Of a DNA stretch of 64,000 bases, positions 35,378 to 45,976 are shown piece after piece. Under the pieces are notes generated by a model. The model was not told where the DNA came from. It made no database searches and saw only the letters and a list, made by a program, of their open reading frames with translations. Made by a program: the position numbers and the translations under genes. The first letter of the stretch is position 1. Every line of letters begins with the position of its first letter. Where the stretch lies: the NCBI GenBank assembly GCA_026122225.1, contig JANEZZ010002240.1, forward strand, positions 1-64,000. The letters run 5' to 3'. Origin of the DNA: Heloderma charlesbogerti (lineage: Eukaryota > Chordata > Lepidosauria > Squamata > Helodermatidae).

Positions 35378-36220
35378 TCTTTAACCATAATTTAATTGTC
35401 AGCATCTCTTTCTCTCTCCCTTTCTCTCCATTTACTGAGCAATGACTTTTTTGGCTGCTGATATATAATTTTAAAATTGCATCTATTTTTTTCTTTAAAT
35501 TTATATTTTTCATGTAATTGAGCAAAATAGAAATTGAGGTTAAAGGAAGAGCAACTCTTATAATTTCTTAAATTGTTTTGCTTTCCTCCAGAACGCTTTT
35601 AACTGGTAGGCATGCTCACAGATGCGAAATACACCTCCCTCAACAGTGTTGCATCTTCAACAACATTGCTCTGGTGCATTGTACATTGATTTTGAAATCC
35701 AAGATACGTAATGTAATTGTAAGAGCTCTGTAATAATGTTCCAGATGACGGCAAGCATGCCTGTCACTCTGCCTCCTTCTCCTCCTTACTTCACAGGGAG
35801 GAGATGGAACATCAGAAAACTGGGGTGGGGGGAGTAATAGGCTGTCGCCTTGCCCAGTTATATTCACATGCAAGCAAGGTATTAACATGCATGAGCATAT
35901 GAAATTGCATTTAAATACGCATTGACATCCCACTCAAAACAATGCCAGGATCAATTGCATCCTCACTCAGGAGCCTACAAAGGCCTTGTGTGTCTCCCTA
36001 ACCCAGGGGTGCATAAAATGCATGCAAGCCCTGTTGCCCCCAAATGCATTCAAAAAACAACTAACTAATTTTGACCCATTTGGTGCACTATAGATGCCAT
36101 TTTTATTTTAAATTAGCAGCTGCATGGGATGGGTGTGTTGCCCTGGAACTGAATTCATCCACCCCTACCCTAATCAACCAAGCAAGCCCTGAATGAGGCT
36201 TTAGCACATGCTTTGCCAAC
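35378..36220. other. Non-coding, no recognised feature
   Basis: No repeat or gene recognised. Confidence 0.4.
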
Positions 36221-36223
36221 CAG

Positions 36224-36345
36224 GCACCCTTCAAGTTTGGCCAGACTACAACTCCCATCTTTCTCATCCAACTGGCTGGGGATGATGGAAGTTGTGGTCC
36301 AAGCCACCTGGCGGGTGTCGGTTGGGGAAAGTTACTCTAGAAAGA
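36224..36345. repeat. Family C foldback MITE
   Basis: 'ggccagactacaactcccat' pairs with 'gatggaagttgtggtccaa'. Ends are diverged. Confidence 0.5.
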
Positions 36346-36641
36346 TCTGCAGATGGTCTCATGGGGAGTAGGGGGCTTGGTAGACTTGAATCTCTCCTGG
36401 AACATGCCAGTCTCTGCCTTGCAGAGGCTCTCTGGCTGTTCCTGAGGAAGAAAGTTTGAAGCCAGAAGCTTAGCTGGGCAAAATATCAGTGAGTCTGGCC
36501 AGGGGGACCTCATCAGCCAGGGAGATGAGGTCTATTGGAATGGGGCCCTGGCAGGAAGATGAGCTTGTTTGGGAATCGAGGTGAGGAGGGGGGCTTGATG
36601 GATGCACCCCCTTTTTGTAGCATGCCTCTCTGTGTCCTGCA

Positions 36642-36953
36642 TAGGGATGTTGGGGAAATCTTCATTGGAACCAAAGGAGTTTGGATTTTTTATGTTTTCA
36701 AACCACAGATTTTGCAGCAGACCGGCATTTCCCCCGTTGGGTGGATTCTGTGGACTTGTGGACTGTCTTTCTAACCTTTGGGACTTTTGCATGTGTGAAT
36801 TTGCACAGATTTGGATTTGCATGAGTGCGAATTTGTGCAAATTAGGAAAGTATAAAAATGTGATTCTATGGATGGGTGGACGATGGAATGAAAGGCGCCT
36901 GACAACCCACGAAACACAGACGGAACTGATTTTATGCAATCGGTACATCCCTA
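36642..36953. mobile_element. MITE with tagggatg/catcccta ends
   Basis: 312 bp from tagggatg to catcccta. Flanks gtcctgca and gtcctgtg match at 6/8. Internal blocks 'tttgcatgtgtgaatttg' and 'gagtgcgaatttgtgcaaat' occur in similar form in the element at 52116. Non-coding. Confidence 0.65.
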
Positions 36954-37286
36954 GTCCTGTGGGACCCAGTTTCCCTATTTCCAAACTGTTTGTGAAACAG
37001 GACTGTACAAATCATCCTTCCATTTCTTGATAGATCTACTAAATTATCCATCTAGCTGTTCTGTTAAAAACATTTGAAATCAGGTATTTTTTCTTGAATA
37101 ACAAATAACAACTGAGCATCAGATCCTAGGCTGTCTTCTTCTTGTTCTTCTTTTTCTGCTGCTGCTAATTTGTAAGAACTGGAACAACAAGACAGAATTG
37201 TGGTTTTCACTTGGGGTATGAGAGGTCACATGTTCAAAGCCTGGGCAAGCCGTACCCAGAGGGATAGGGTAGCTGTACTTTTAGGG

Positions 37287-37637
37287 AGGGACCGTTGCTC
37301 AGTGGTAGAGCACATGGTTTACATCAAGAAAAGGCCCCAGGTTCAATCCCTGCCACCTCCAGTTAAAGCAGGAGTGAGCAAGTCACGGTCCTCCCAGATG
37401 TTTTGGCCTATAGCTCCTCTCATTCCTCATCATTGGCTATGCTGGCTAGGGTTGATTGGAGTTGTACACTAAAACATCTGAAGGGCCACAAGTTGCCCAC
37501 CCCTGAGTCTTGGCTAACCAGTGATAGGAAAGGCTTCAGCCTGAGCCTCTGGGGAGCCTCTGGTGGTCAGACTAGACAGTCTTGGGACTACATAGACCAA
37601 GAGGTTGACTTGGTATAAGACAGCCTCATGTGTTCAT
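37287..37637 (+). mobile_element. tRNA-derived SINE split by a family C MITE
   Basis: Head gttgctcagtggtagagcac with box B ggttcaatccctgccacctc (37341-37360). The SINE tail resumes at about 37506 ('ctggggagcctctggtggtc' to 'ataagacagcctcatgtg'). In between, 37369-37505 is a family C element (caggagtgag to gcccacccctg). Confidence 0.65.
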
Positions 37638-37639
37638 AT

Positions 37640-38132
37640 CAGTGGAAGCTGCTGGCTCTGATGTCAGTGGGGCTGTGAACCTGCTCTGGGTTTCAGTCAG
37701 AACTCCATAGGAGCTATCCAAGGTGCTGAACCCAGGGTGTCTGTGCCTAGTTGCTCACTGGCTCTCTGCTTGTCAAGCACGCAAATGATGAGAAAGAGGA
37801 GGAGCAGTGGCATTTCTTGGCAATGGCACTGAGAAGGTAGACTCCCTGAGGGAGGGGGCCATTGAGGGTGTCTTGCCCAAGGGCATTAGGAACTTAGGAA
37901 GCTGCCTTCTACTGAGTCAGACCCAGTGGAGGCTGGTGGCTCTGATTTCGGAGGGTTTGTGAATCTATCCTAGATTTCAGTCAGAACCAGACAGAACTCT
38001 AAAGGTGCTAATCAAGGTGCAAAACCCAACCCCCCAAATGGGTTCAGCAGCTTGGATAGATCTTTTAGAGTTCTGTCTGAAACCCAGAGCAGATTCACAG
38101 CCCCACTGACACTGGAGCCACCAGGCTCTACT
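37640..38132. repeat. Mosaic of family B and hAT fragments
   Basis: In order: left half of family B (37640-37734), an internal piece of the 16383-16754 element (37735-37886), a SINE tail (about 37888-37926), then a full family B palindrome (37927-38132, cagtggaggctggtgg to gctctactg). The joins are abrupt. Confidence 0.6.
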
Positions 38133-38134
38133 GG

Positions 38135-38962
38135 TTCATAAGGATGCGATTGTGACATCAGAGAATACAGAGAAACTTTGTGATGCTCTCCAGATACTGA
38201 GAGGGACTATTTCAAAGAAGGGTTTGAACATTCTTGCTTAGTCGCTGTATAAAAGCGTCTCTTGTCTTCACCTGGGATAGCACAGCAACAACTAGTTCAG
38301 AAGCATTGTAATATATTGCCATATCAGGAGACTCCAAACTGCGATTTGTCTCTTTGAAGAATAGATTGATTTGGGGTTAGTTTTTTCCTCCCTGCTTCCA
38401 AATAAACCTTGTCACCTTCTGCCAAAACAATATCATTTTAGGAGATAATTTGAAACAGCGACGATGTTTTGTAATAATGTAAACCATTTGGAGATCCTGC
38501 TTCTTGGGATGCTGAGTGGTATAGAAGCAGCTTAAATTTGTTCATTCGTTCGTTGTGCAGGGATGATGGCAGAACAGGGAGTTCAAAGACTGATTCACAC
38601 AGCCATGTACACAACATTATTTCTCATTCTTTCATAATTGGTAGCAGCAGACGGTGTTGGGGGACTCCTTTAAAAACACTGGATTGGATCCAGAGGTAGT
38701 CATACTTAGAGTAGACCCTGTGAAATGAATGGGACTTTGGTTAGTCTACTCAAAGGGCACAATCCTTTGGTTAGTCTACTCAAAGGGTGCATTCCCCTGC
38801 ATAGCTGGCTGGGGAATGCTGGGAGTTGTAGGACTTTTTCCTGTCTAAACATGCATAGGATTGCACCCTAAGTCTGGATAAGTCTGGATCCAACCCACTG
38901 TGTTTGAGGTGTCATCGGGCAATGGGAAAACTCTAGTACTGATGTTAAATCTTCAGCAGCAC
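38135..38962. other. Non-coding; family E-like remnant
   Basis: At about 38685-38880 there are two copies of 'ttggttagtctactcaaagg' and a family E-like 'catgcataggattgcaccct'. No gene. Confidence 0.4.
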
Positions 38963-39866
38963 TAGGGATGTATGAAAGTGACTTACCTTTTCGCCGATTC
39001 TGTTCATGGGGGGGGGCGGCGTTCCGTCCCTCCTGCCGGAATCCTCAACATGGGGGGAGGCGATCCGGTCCTCCCCCCCAGAATCCTCGACAGCTGGCTG
39101 TGCTCCGCGGCGGCTCCATGGAGCAGCCAGCCAGGCCCAGGCCAGGGCCGTCTGCAGCCGGATTCCCGGCCACAAAGGGCTCTGGGTAACAAAAAAACAA
39201 AAAAACATGAACGCAAATGGCAGTGGCTATGGCCGCCGCCATTTGCGTTCCTTATTTTTCGCCGTCTTAGTCTACGTCAATATTGACGTAGACTAAGACA
39301 AAGAAAAGAAAGGGGAACGCAAATAGCATAGTGGGCGCTATTTGCGTTCCCCTTTCTTTTCTTCGCCTTAATCTACGTCAATATTGACGTAGACTAAGAC
39401 GAAGAAAAGAAAGGGGAACGCAAATAGCGTAGTGGGCGCTACTTGCGTTCCCCTTTCTTTTCTTCATCTTAGTCTAAGTAAATATTGACGTAGACTAAGA
39501 CGGCGAAAAATAAGGAACGCAAATGGCGGTGGCCATAGCCGCCGCCATTTGCGTACGCGTTTTATTGTTTTTAAACCCAGACGTGATAGGCTACATAAGT
39601 CTTTATGTAGCCTATCACATCTAAGGGAGGGAAAAAAAGACACAGATTGCAAATGGCGGCCGTTCGGAATACCAGCCGCTGCCACCGCCGAAGCCGCCGC
39701 TGGAGCCGCCACTATCCGGAAGGTCCGCCCCAGGTACATCTCATCCTGGAGGGGATCCACGGGGTGTGGGAGGTGTGGCAGGCCGTTCCGCGATGGATTT
39801 CGGGGGGCCGAATGCACTGTCACTCGGCCTCACCGAGATCCGTCACGGAATTCTCTGACATCCCTA
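38963..39866. mobile_element. hAT-type element built of tandem palindromes
   Basis: 904 bp from tagggatg to catcccta. Flanks agcagcac (38955-38962) and agcagaac (39867-39874) match at 7/8. The core has the palindrome tctacgtcaatattgacgta at 39271, 39372 and, with small changes, 39473: an exact 101-bp period. The units between are palindromic too (aacgcaaatagc against gctatttgcgtt). The arms carry gccgccattt at 39235-39244 and 39541-39550 and aaatggcggt at 39521. No coding capacity; overlapping open frames are shadows of GC-rich arms. Confidence 0.85.
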
Positions 39867-39892
39867 AGCAGAACACTGTTGTAGTCAACAAG

Positions 39893-41356
39893 TAGGGATG
39901 GGGGAGAATTCCATCATGGACCCCAATGAGGCCACATTCCAAGAATCTGGCCCCATTGGGGCCCATGGCGGAATGGAGCACTCACCTCTGCTTCCCTCTG
40001 GAATCCATGTGGGTCGGCTCCCACGTAGTGTTGATCCTGCGGAGCTGGCTGCCGGTAAGTGAGTCTCCGGACACAAATGGCGTAGTGGGCACCATTTGCG
40101 GCTGTAAAGCTGGTAAGAATTCGGCCCCGTTGTGGCCCATGGCAGAACGGAACACTCACCTCTGCCTCCCTCTGGAATCCATGTGGGTCGGCTTCTTTGT
40201 AGCGTTGATCCTGCAGAGCTGGCTGCTGGTAAGTAGGGTTGGCGGAGAATTTCTCCCCGAAACTTCGGTGGGCCGAACGCCAACGTGTTCGGCCCCCCGA
40301 ACAAGTTTCGGGGAGAAATTCTCCACCCCCCCGCCCCCCCGGGACGGGACTTACCTTTCCGGAATGTCCCTCCCGGCGGCGGGTCCCGGCGGCGGTTCGT
40401 CGGGTCTTCGTCAGGGGCGGGGGCGGCAGCCAATCTTTCGACCGGCTGCCGCCGCCGCCATTCCAATAAAACTAAAAAAACAAACAACGCCCCCGTGATA
40501 GGCTATGTGACGATTAACGTAGCCTATCACGGCTAGATTTGCAAAGTCAGTCGTGATAGGCTACGTAAATCGTCACGTAGCCTATCACGGGTGACTTTAA
40601 AAAAAAAGAAAAAAAAAGCGCGTACGGATAATGGCAGCCCCCATAGGGAGCCGCCATTCCCGTTCCTTATTTGGTTGCTGTAGTCTACGTAAAGATTTAC
40701 GTAGACTACAGCAACCAAATAAGGAACGCGAATGGCGGCTCCCTATGGGGGCCGCCATTTGCGTACACGCTTTTTTTTTTTTTTTAAGTCACCCGTGATA
40801 GGCTACGTGACGATTTACGTAGCCTATCACAGCTGACTTTGCAGATCTAGCTGTGATAGGCTACGTTAATCGTCACGTAGCCTATCACGGGGGCGTTTTT
40901 TTTGTTTTTTGTTTACTTTTAATTTCGCGGCTGGGCGAAGCGAGGCGCCTCCTCCCCGGCCTGAATTTCGGCTGGGTGAGGCGGGAAGCCTCCCCCCTGG
41001 CCTGAATTTCGGGGGGAAAGCAGCGAAGCTCCTCCCCCCCACTGTGAAAAGCTGCGAGACCAGGTAAGTGGGTTTTGTGCACCCCTACTGGTAAGTGAGT
41101 CTCCAGATGCAAATGGCGTAGTGGGCACCATTTGCGGCCCTAAAGCTGGTAGATTAGCCTAAATGCAGCCATTTATGGCTGCATTTAGGCTAATCTACCA
41201 GCTTTACGGCCGCAAATGGTGTCCACTACACCATTTGCATTCCTGTTTTTCCCCACGATAGGCTACATAAATATTTGCGAAGCCTATCGTGTGAACAGGG
41301 ACGCAAATGGCGGACCGCCCTGCCGGAGCCGGAGGTAAGGGATTCGTACATCCCTA
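39893..41356. mobile_element. Outer hAT-type MITE, contains a nested element
   Basis: Starts tagggatg and ends catcccta, with perfect duplication tcaacaag (39885-39892 and 41357-41364). Without the nested element it is about 600 bp. Near the left end is a hairpin (aattccatcatggaccccaa pairing with ttggggcccatggcggaat). A ~140-bp unit recurs inside: 'gcggagctggctgccggtaa' at about 40038 and 'gcagagctggctgctggtaa' at about 40213. The right part has a palindrome around 41160 (taatctaccagcttta and its complement). Only 26 bp separate it from the element on the left. Confidence 0.88.
40234..41087. mobile_element. Inner hAT-type MITE nested in 39893-41356
   Basis: 854 bp from tagggttg to cacccctA, with perfect duplication ctggtaag (40226-40233 and 41088-41095). 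Host sequence reads through once the insert is removed. A subterminal hairpin lies at 40244-40325 (gagaatttctccccgaaac against gtttcggggagaaattctc). The core (about 40493-40894) is a ~400-bp palindrome centred at 40694/40695 that itself contains smaller palindromes of the type ggctacgtaaatcgtcacgt. GC-rich arms give several overlapping false open frames. Non-coding. Confidence 0.88.
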
Positions 41357-41364
41357 TCAACAAG

Positions 41365-42295
41365 TGATGAGCATGCATGTGTGAACCAGCCTCTATAGGT
41401 GGTTCTGGCATTTGTACGTGGCTCCATACAGAGTGGCTTAAGAAGCCCTCAGTAGCTGTAGTCATGCATGTCTCCACACATAAACTACATGAGTAGGCGG
41501 GAGGGGGACCACACCCGACTTATGCATAGACTGAGATACCTGAAAAGGGGGTGCTGTCAGCCTGGTGTGGGGACACAAAGGCTGAGCAGAGCACAGTCCT
41601 ACCCTGCTTTCCGGGTGTGGAGGCACATGTGAATAGGGCTAATGATGCAGCTGCCTGGAGGAAGCAAGATTCAATTTATCCACAGATACAGGCCCCACTT
41701 CCTGGCAGAATTCATGTGAGTGTTGCTGGAGCACTTATTTCACTGAAGTTTCAACTCAAGTTTTGCCTCACTTTTTAAAGCCTCTAAGCTCCCCTTACAT
41801 ATTAATGTTCAGAATCCAGGTCTGTTCCTCTGGAAGACGTTTTCTGTCTCCGTTGTAGATGACGAGCTGTCGTCTAAGACACTTGAGTAACGTCTCTGTT
41901 GCTCTTGTAACATCCTTCCAGAGAACGACTCTGGCATAACAATGCTAATAATCTTTCAGCCTTCCATGACGTTTTATTCCCTCCCCTGTGTGCCTGATTT
42001 TGTGCAGACTTTTCTACTTAATGTCAGGATGGTTTGTTGTTGCTGTTTGACACTATGCAAATGCTCATTGATTGTTGCAAATGATCCAGTGTAATTTGGA
42101 TAAAGCCAGAGCAGTGTTCTCACTTCTGAGTTTCACAGGTCTCTTCTGCTGGCTCAGTGTTCAACAAAAGGTGTTTCTTTTACCCTTCTCTTTGGTACTG
42201 ACATTTTTTGTTTAGTCATTTTTTATAGAGCATCCCAGATTTTTTAGGGATGAGGAATTGGGATTTAAATATGCATATATTGTGAACGAGCAATA
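41365..42295. other. Non-coding, no recognised feature
   Basis: No repeat or gene recognised. Confidence 0.4.
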
Positions 42296-42296
42296 T

Positions 42297-42487
42297 AAAG
42301 CTCTCTTACGCTAAGACCGTTGGTCCATCCAGTCCTGCAGTGTCTCCTCTGACGTGTTGTGGCTCTCCAAGATCTCAGACAGAGGTCTTTCACAGCCCTG
42401 TGACCTGAGATCATATTAACTGGAAATGATAGTGACTGGACCTGGAACCTGCTGCATACAAAGTATGTGCTCTACCATTGAGCCATA
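42297..42487 (-). mobile_element. tRNA-derived SINE (minus)
   Basis: On the minus strand: ctcaatggtagagcacatac (box A), box B-like ggttccaggtccag, then 'gagagccacaacac' and a tail around 'actggatggaccaacggtct'. Followed directly by a microsatellite. Confidence 0.65.
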
Positions 42488-42563
42488 TTTATTTATTTAT
42501 TTATTTATTTATTCATTCATTCATTCATTCAATCAATCATTCAATCAATCAATCAATCAATCT
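42487..42563. repeat. (ATTT)n(ATTC)n(AATC)n microsatellite
   Basis: Three related tetramer blocks in succession, consistent with a LINE tail that expanded. Confidence 0.9.
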
Positions 42564-43000
42564 TCTATCCTGCCCTTCCTTGCAAGGAGCCCAGGGTGGC
42601 TAACAACCCACATAAAAACAATGCAACATATGAACATCATTAAAATCATAACTCTACAATTACAAATACACAATCAAATACAATAAAACCATCACTACAA
42701 CAGCAGAAAACAGATAAGGCATTTGCCTGTACACCCCAATGCTTGTCCAAATAAATATGTCTTTAACTGGTGCCTGAATAACAGTGTTGGGAACAGCTGA
42801 ATTTCTATTGGAAGGGATTTTCATAGCCAAGGTGCTTCCACTGAGAAGGCTCTGCCATGTGTGGTAACCCCACAGGCCACATTCTTCAAGGACACCATAA
42901 ACTCCCCAGCTGATCTTAAATCCCAGGTTGGGTCAGTATGATGCTTCATCCTGTGGGAGTGAGAGGTCTAATGGAAATATTAGCCTGCTGCCACCAGTTG
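42564..43000 (-). repeat. L2/CR1-clade LINE 3' end (minus)
   Basis: Begins 'ctatcctgcccttccttgca' next to the tetramer tail, then an A-rich 3' UTR and 'gaaggctctgccatgtgtgg', the end of the degraded ORF2. Same layout as 14556-15660. Confidence 0.55.
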
Positions 43001-43087
43001 AAATATTTCTCTTCCATTACGTTGAGCCCTCTGGTATACCAGGGCAACTATGTTGCTGCTGTATAAAATGCTGTCTCCAGTTTATGT

Positions 43088-43300
43088 GTGAGAACCAGTG
43101 TGGTGTAGTGGTTAGATTGTTTGACTGGGACTCCAGAGATCCAGGTTCTAGTCCATACTCGGCCATGAAACTCACTGGGTGACTTCGGGCCAGTCACTGA
43201 CTCTCTCAGTCTACCCTGCCTCACAGGATGGTTGCGAGGAGGAGGAGCATGTACGCCGCCTTGGGTTCCGTGCAAGAGGAAAAAGGTGGTATATAAATGT
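43088..43300 (+). mobile_element. tRNA-derived CORE-SINE, nearly complete
   Basis: Head gtgtggtgtagtggttaga (box A region), box B ggttctagtcc (43143), CORE part 'gggtgacttcgggccagtca', and an L2-like tail 'gccgccttgggttccgtgca' with ggtatataaatg, ending in (GATG)n. MIR-like architecture. Confidence 0.8.
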
Positions 43301-43325
43301 GATGGTGATGGTGATGGTGATGATG

Positions 43326-44320
43326 ATAATGTGGGTTTTGACCTCCACTAAGCCACACTGGATAAATAACAATGTTTTTATTTTCTTATAAAGTAGCGTA
43401 AGCGTTCATATTCTTCCAAAGCCATGTGAAATTAATAAAACCAGCACTCATGAAGATACTGAATTCGTTTTCCCACAGCTTCCAGCCCACCTCCCACCTT
43501 CAATCTCCAACTGTCCTGTCTTCCTCTCCCCTTCAACTGTCAAATGCCTCCCAGAACTCCACAGACCAATCCCAGCCCAGGAATGAATCTCAGTGACCAT
43601 CAAGTTCCATCATCAGTATAGCTAGCCCCAGCAATACATATCCTCTGAACTTTAATAAAAACAACAGTTCCCCATTTCGCCACAGTCTGGGGAAGGCAGT
43701 CGTATGACTCTTCTGAAAATCTGAAGTGATGCATTCGGGGAAACCAGTTCATTGTATGTGCCAGATGATAGATCTGAGTGTGTAGTTTTGTTCTGTAGAC
43801 CAGTTCACATGCTTACCAGGCTGGTGCGCCAATGTGCATGGCAGAGGAGTAACACAAGTTTCTCCCCTCCATCATGCATATACAATCTCTAAAAGGCCGG
43901 GATGAATTAAAAAAGGGTTGTAGCTAATGTCTAGAGGATGACAAAGTAGGTGCCAGACAGGCCTTTCTGGGGCGAAAGTTTCAGAAATGTGGCACTGTAA
44001 CTGAAAATACTCTCCCCTTTGTCACCACCCGTCTCACTGGGATGGGACCTGAAGAAGATCATCAGCTGATTATCTAAAAATCGAGGCAATTTGATATGGT
44101 CTTTTTAAGGTATCTGGGATCTAAGCCATTTAAATGTCCAACTGTTAAGTTGTACCTGGGATCTAAGCACTTAAAGGCTATTATTTACAAGTAAGTTTTT
44201 ACACAGGGGAGCATTCAAAAAAAGAATTCCCCATCCGCAGTCTGCAGTGGTGCAGTCTATTCTGCAAACTCAGTTCACCTGATTCCCACCTTATTCTGCT
44301 GCATGTGTAGGCCAAGCCTA
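43326..44320. other. Non-coding; a possible LINE fragment
   Basis: Sequence at 43880-44140 ('aggatgacaaagtaggtgcc', 'acaggcctttctggggcg') is similar in layout to the minus LINE at 49560-49735 and is probably an old LINE piece. No gene. Confidence 0.4.
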
Positions 44321-44321
44321 A

Positions 44322-44398
44322 GGCTGTAATCCTATACCCATTTACCTCTCATTAAAATCAGTGGGAATTACTTCTGAGTGGACATAGGATTGCACTAC
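44322..44398. repeat. Family E foldback repeat
   Basis: gctgtaatcctatacccat on the left and cataggattgcacta on the right. Confidence 0.6.
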
Positions 44399-44659
44399 AA
44401 ATCTTCACAGAGGAAGGGGATTTCCAAGTTGTAGAACAACCTCTGAGGGTTCTGCGGGTTCTCTTAGCTGTCTTGTTTTCGCTAAGCAAGAATACGCCTG
44501 TTCCCACTTTACCAATGGAGAATTGGACATGAACAAATGGCACCTCTTCTGCAAGACCACCCAGGAAGGCCATGGCTTATATATACTTTAATTCAGAACT
44601 GGAGTGTTCCACATTTGGGAGCTCTCTTGACCAAAGTAGTTGTCCTCCTGCACTATTCG

Positions 44660-45050
44660 TCCCACTCCCCAATAGTGCTGTTTAAGCATTTAATTATCAT
44701 TCAATAAGATTATCGAGAGCCCATGGGTCTAAATCGCTTGTTAAGGGTTTGAGCTGTCGTTTAGTAAGTATGTTAATTGATATTGCAAGGAATATCTCCA
44801 GGTATCTTCCTAAATACCAATTATCTGGCTCAACATTCCTGGCAATTTGAGTTTGTTAGTAAGAATCTAATTACACTAGTTTACTGCTGATGGAATTACA
44901 CAAGGAGTAGATTTCTCCCTCACATACTTATTAGGTCTCAATAAGTGATCCTTAGCCGTCTGTTGCTATTCAATTAACGAGTAATAACTTTCTTAATGAA
45001 GCTAATTGAAATGCGTATATGAGTCAGGCACCTTACCAAAAAAAAAAAGG
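44660..45050. other. Candidate conserved non-coding element
   Basis: AT-rich but complex sequence with many TAAT/ATTA cores (for example ttaattatcattcaataaga near 44690 and attcaattaacgagtaataa near 44970) and no repeat signature. It resembles developmental enhancers that flank genes such as SEMA6D. This is inference; no alignment was possible. Confidence 0.35.
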
Positions 45051-45236
45051 TTTTCTTGGAGTACTTTTCAAATGTACCACTGCTGTTTACTTAACAAGAA
45101 CAAAATTCTGCAGACCACCTAGGCTAGGGAAGAGGGGCTTGAATGCATTTGCAGGGTGATTCCTGAGACAGAGAGAGATTGGTGTTAAGCAGCACAACAG
45201 CAAAGCAACAAGGAGGCTCTGGATCCGCTGTGGATA

Positions 45237-45314
45237 GAATCATAGAATAGTAGGGTTGGAAGGGGCCTACAAGGCCATCGAGTCCAATCCCCTGCTCAAT
45301 GCAGGAATCCAAGT
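45237..45314 (-). repeat. CR1-like tail fragment
   Basis: Minus-strand ggttggactcgatggcctt with the ATTCTATGAT end. Same tail as the 5S SINEs but without a 5S head. Confidence 0.6.
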
Positions 45315-45357
45315 CAGAGCTGTCAGTCTTAAGGTACAGTGTATAAGAAAGATAGAA

Positions 45358-45515
45358 AGACTAACAACAGAGTCTTAAAATATATATTTTAAGCTAAACA
45401 TTTTGGCTTCCACCCTCATCAGTAGCTGTGCTGTTAAAAAGCACAGCTAGTGATGAGGGTGGAAGCCGAAACATTTAGCTTAAAATATATTTTTTGAATA
45501 CTCTGTTGTTAGTCT
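45358..45515. repeat. Inverted repeat with ~75-bp arms
   Basis: Arms 45358-45432 and 45440-45515 are near reverse complements (ggcttccaccctcatca against tgatgagggtggaagcc) around a short loop. A (TCTC)n and (CA)n tract follows, the latter at about 45525-45562. Confidence 0.8.
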
Positions 45516-45521
45516 CTCTCT

Positions 45522-45564
<43 letters not shown>

Positions 45565-45844
45565 TATACAATTAAATTACACAGTTTAATTGTATAATTG
45601 TATAATACACACACGTGTGTGTATTTGCAAATTTAGAAATAATGATTATAACTCAAATGGAAATATAGTACATCTCACTAAAGAGTGTGGACCAGGTGAC
45701 CTGTGTGCCTGCTTGTTCAGTCTGCTGCTCAGGTGCTACCTATTGATGGGCAACAGTTCCTAGGGTTAAACCCTCTCTGCAGGCTGGATTAGGCCCGTGA
45801 AACAGAAGTTCCCCTCTGTTGTTATAAGGTAAGACACAGGGCGG

Positions 45845-45972
45845 ACAGAAGGTAGATCTCCAGATGTTTGGGACTTCAGCTCCCAGAAGCCCCTGCCAGA
45901 ATGGCTAATGGTCAGGAATGCTGGAGTTGAAGTCCAAAACATCTGGAGATCTACTTTCTGCCCACCCCTGGG
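45845..45972. repeat. Family C-like foldback repeat
   Basis: acagaaggtagatctccaga pairs with tctggagatctactttctg, and 'gggacttcagctcccag' with 'ctggagttgaagtcc'. Confidence 0.65.
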
Positions 45973-45976
45973 GTAA

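Noticed and set aside
39549..40498. Overlapping open frames of 100-200 codons on both strands.
   Set aside because: GC-rich palindromic MITE arms lack stop codons by composition. The frames cross element boundaries and show no domain.
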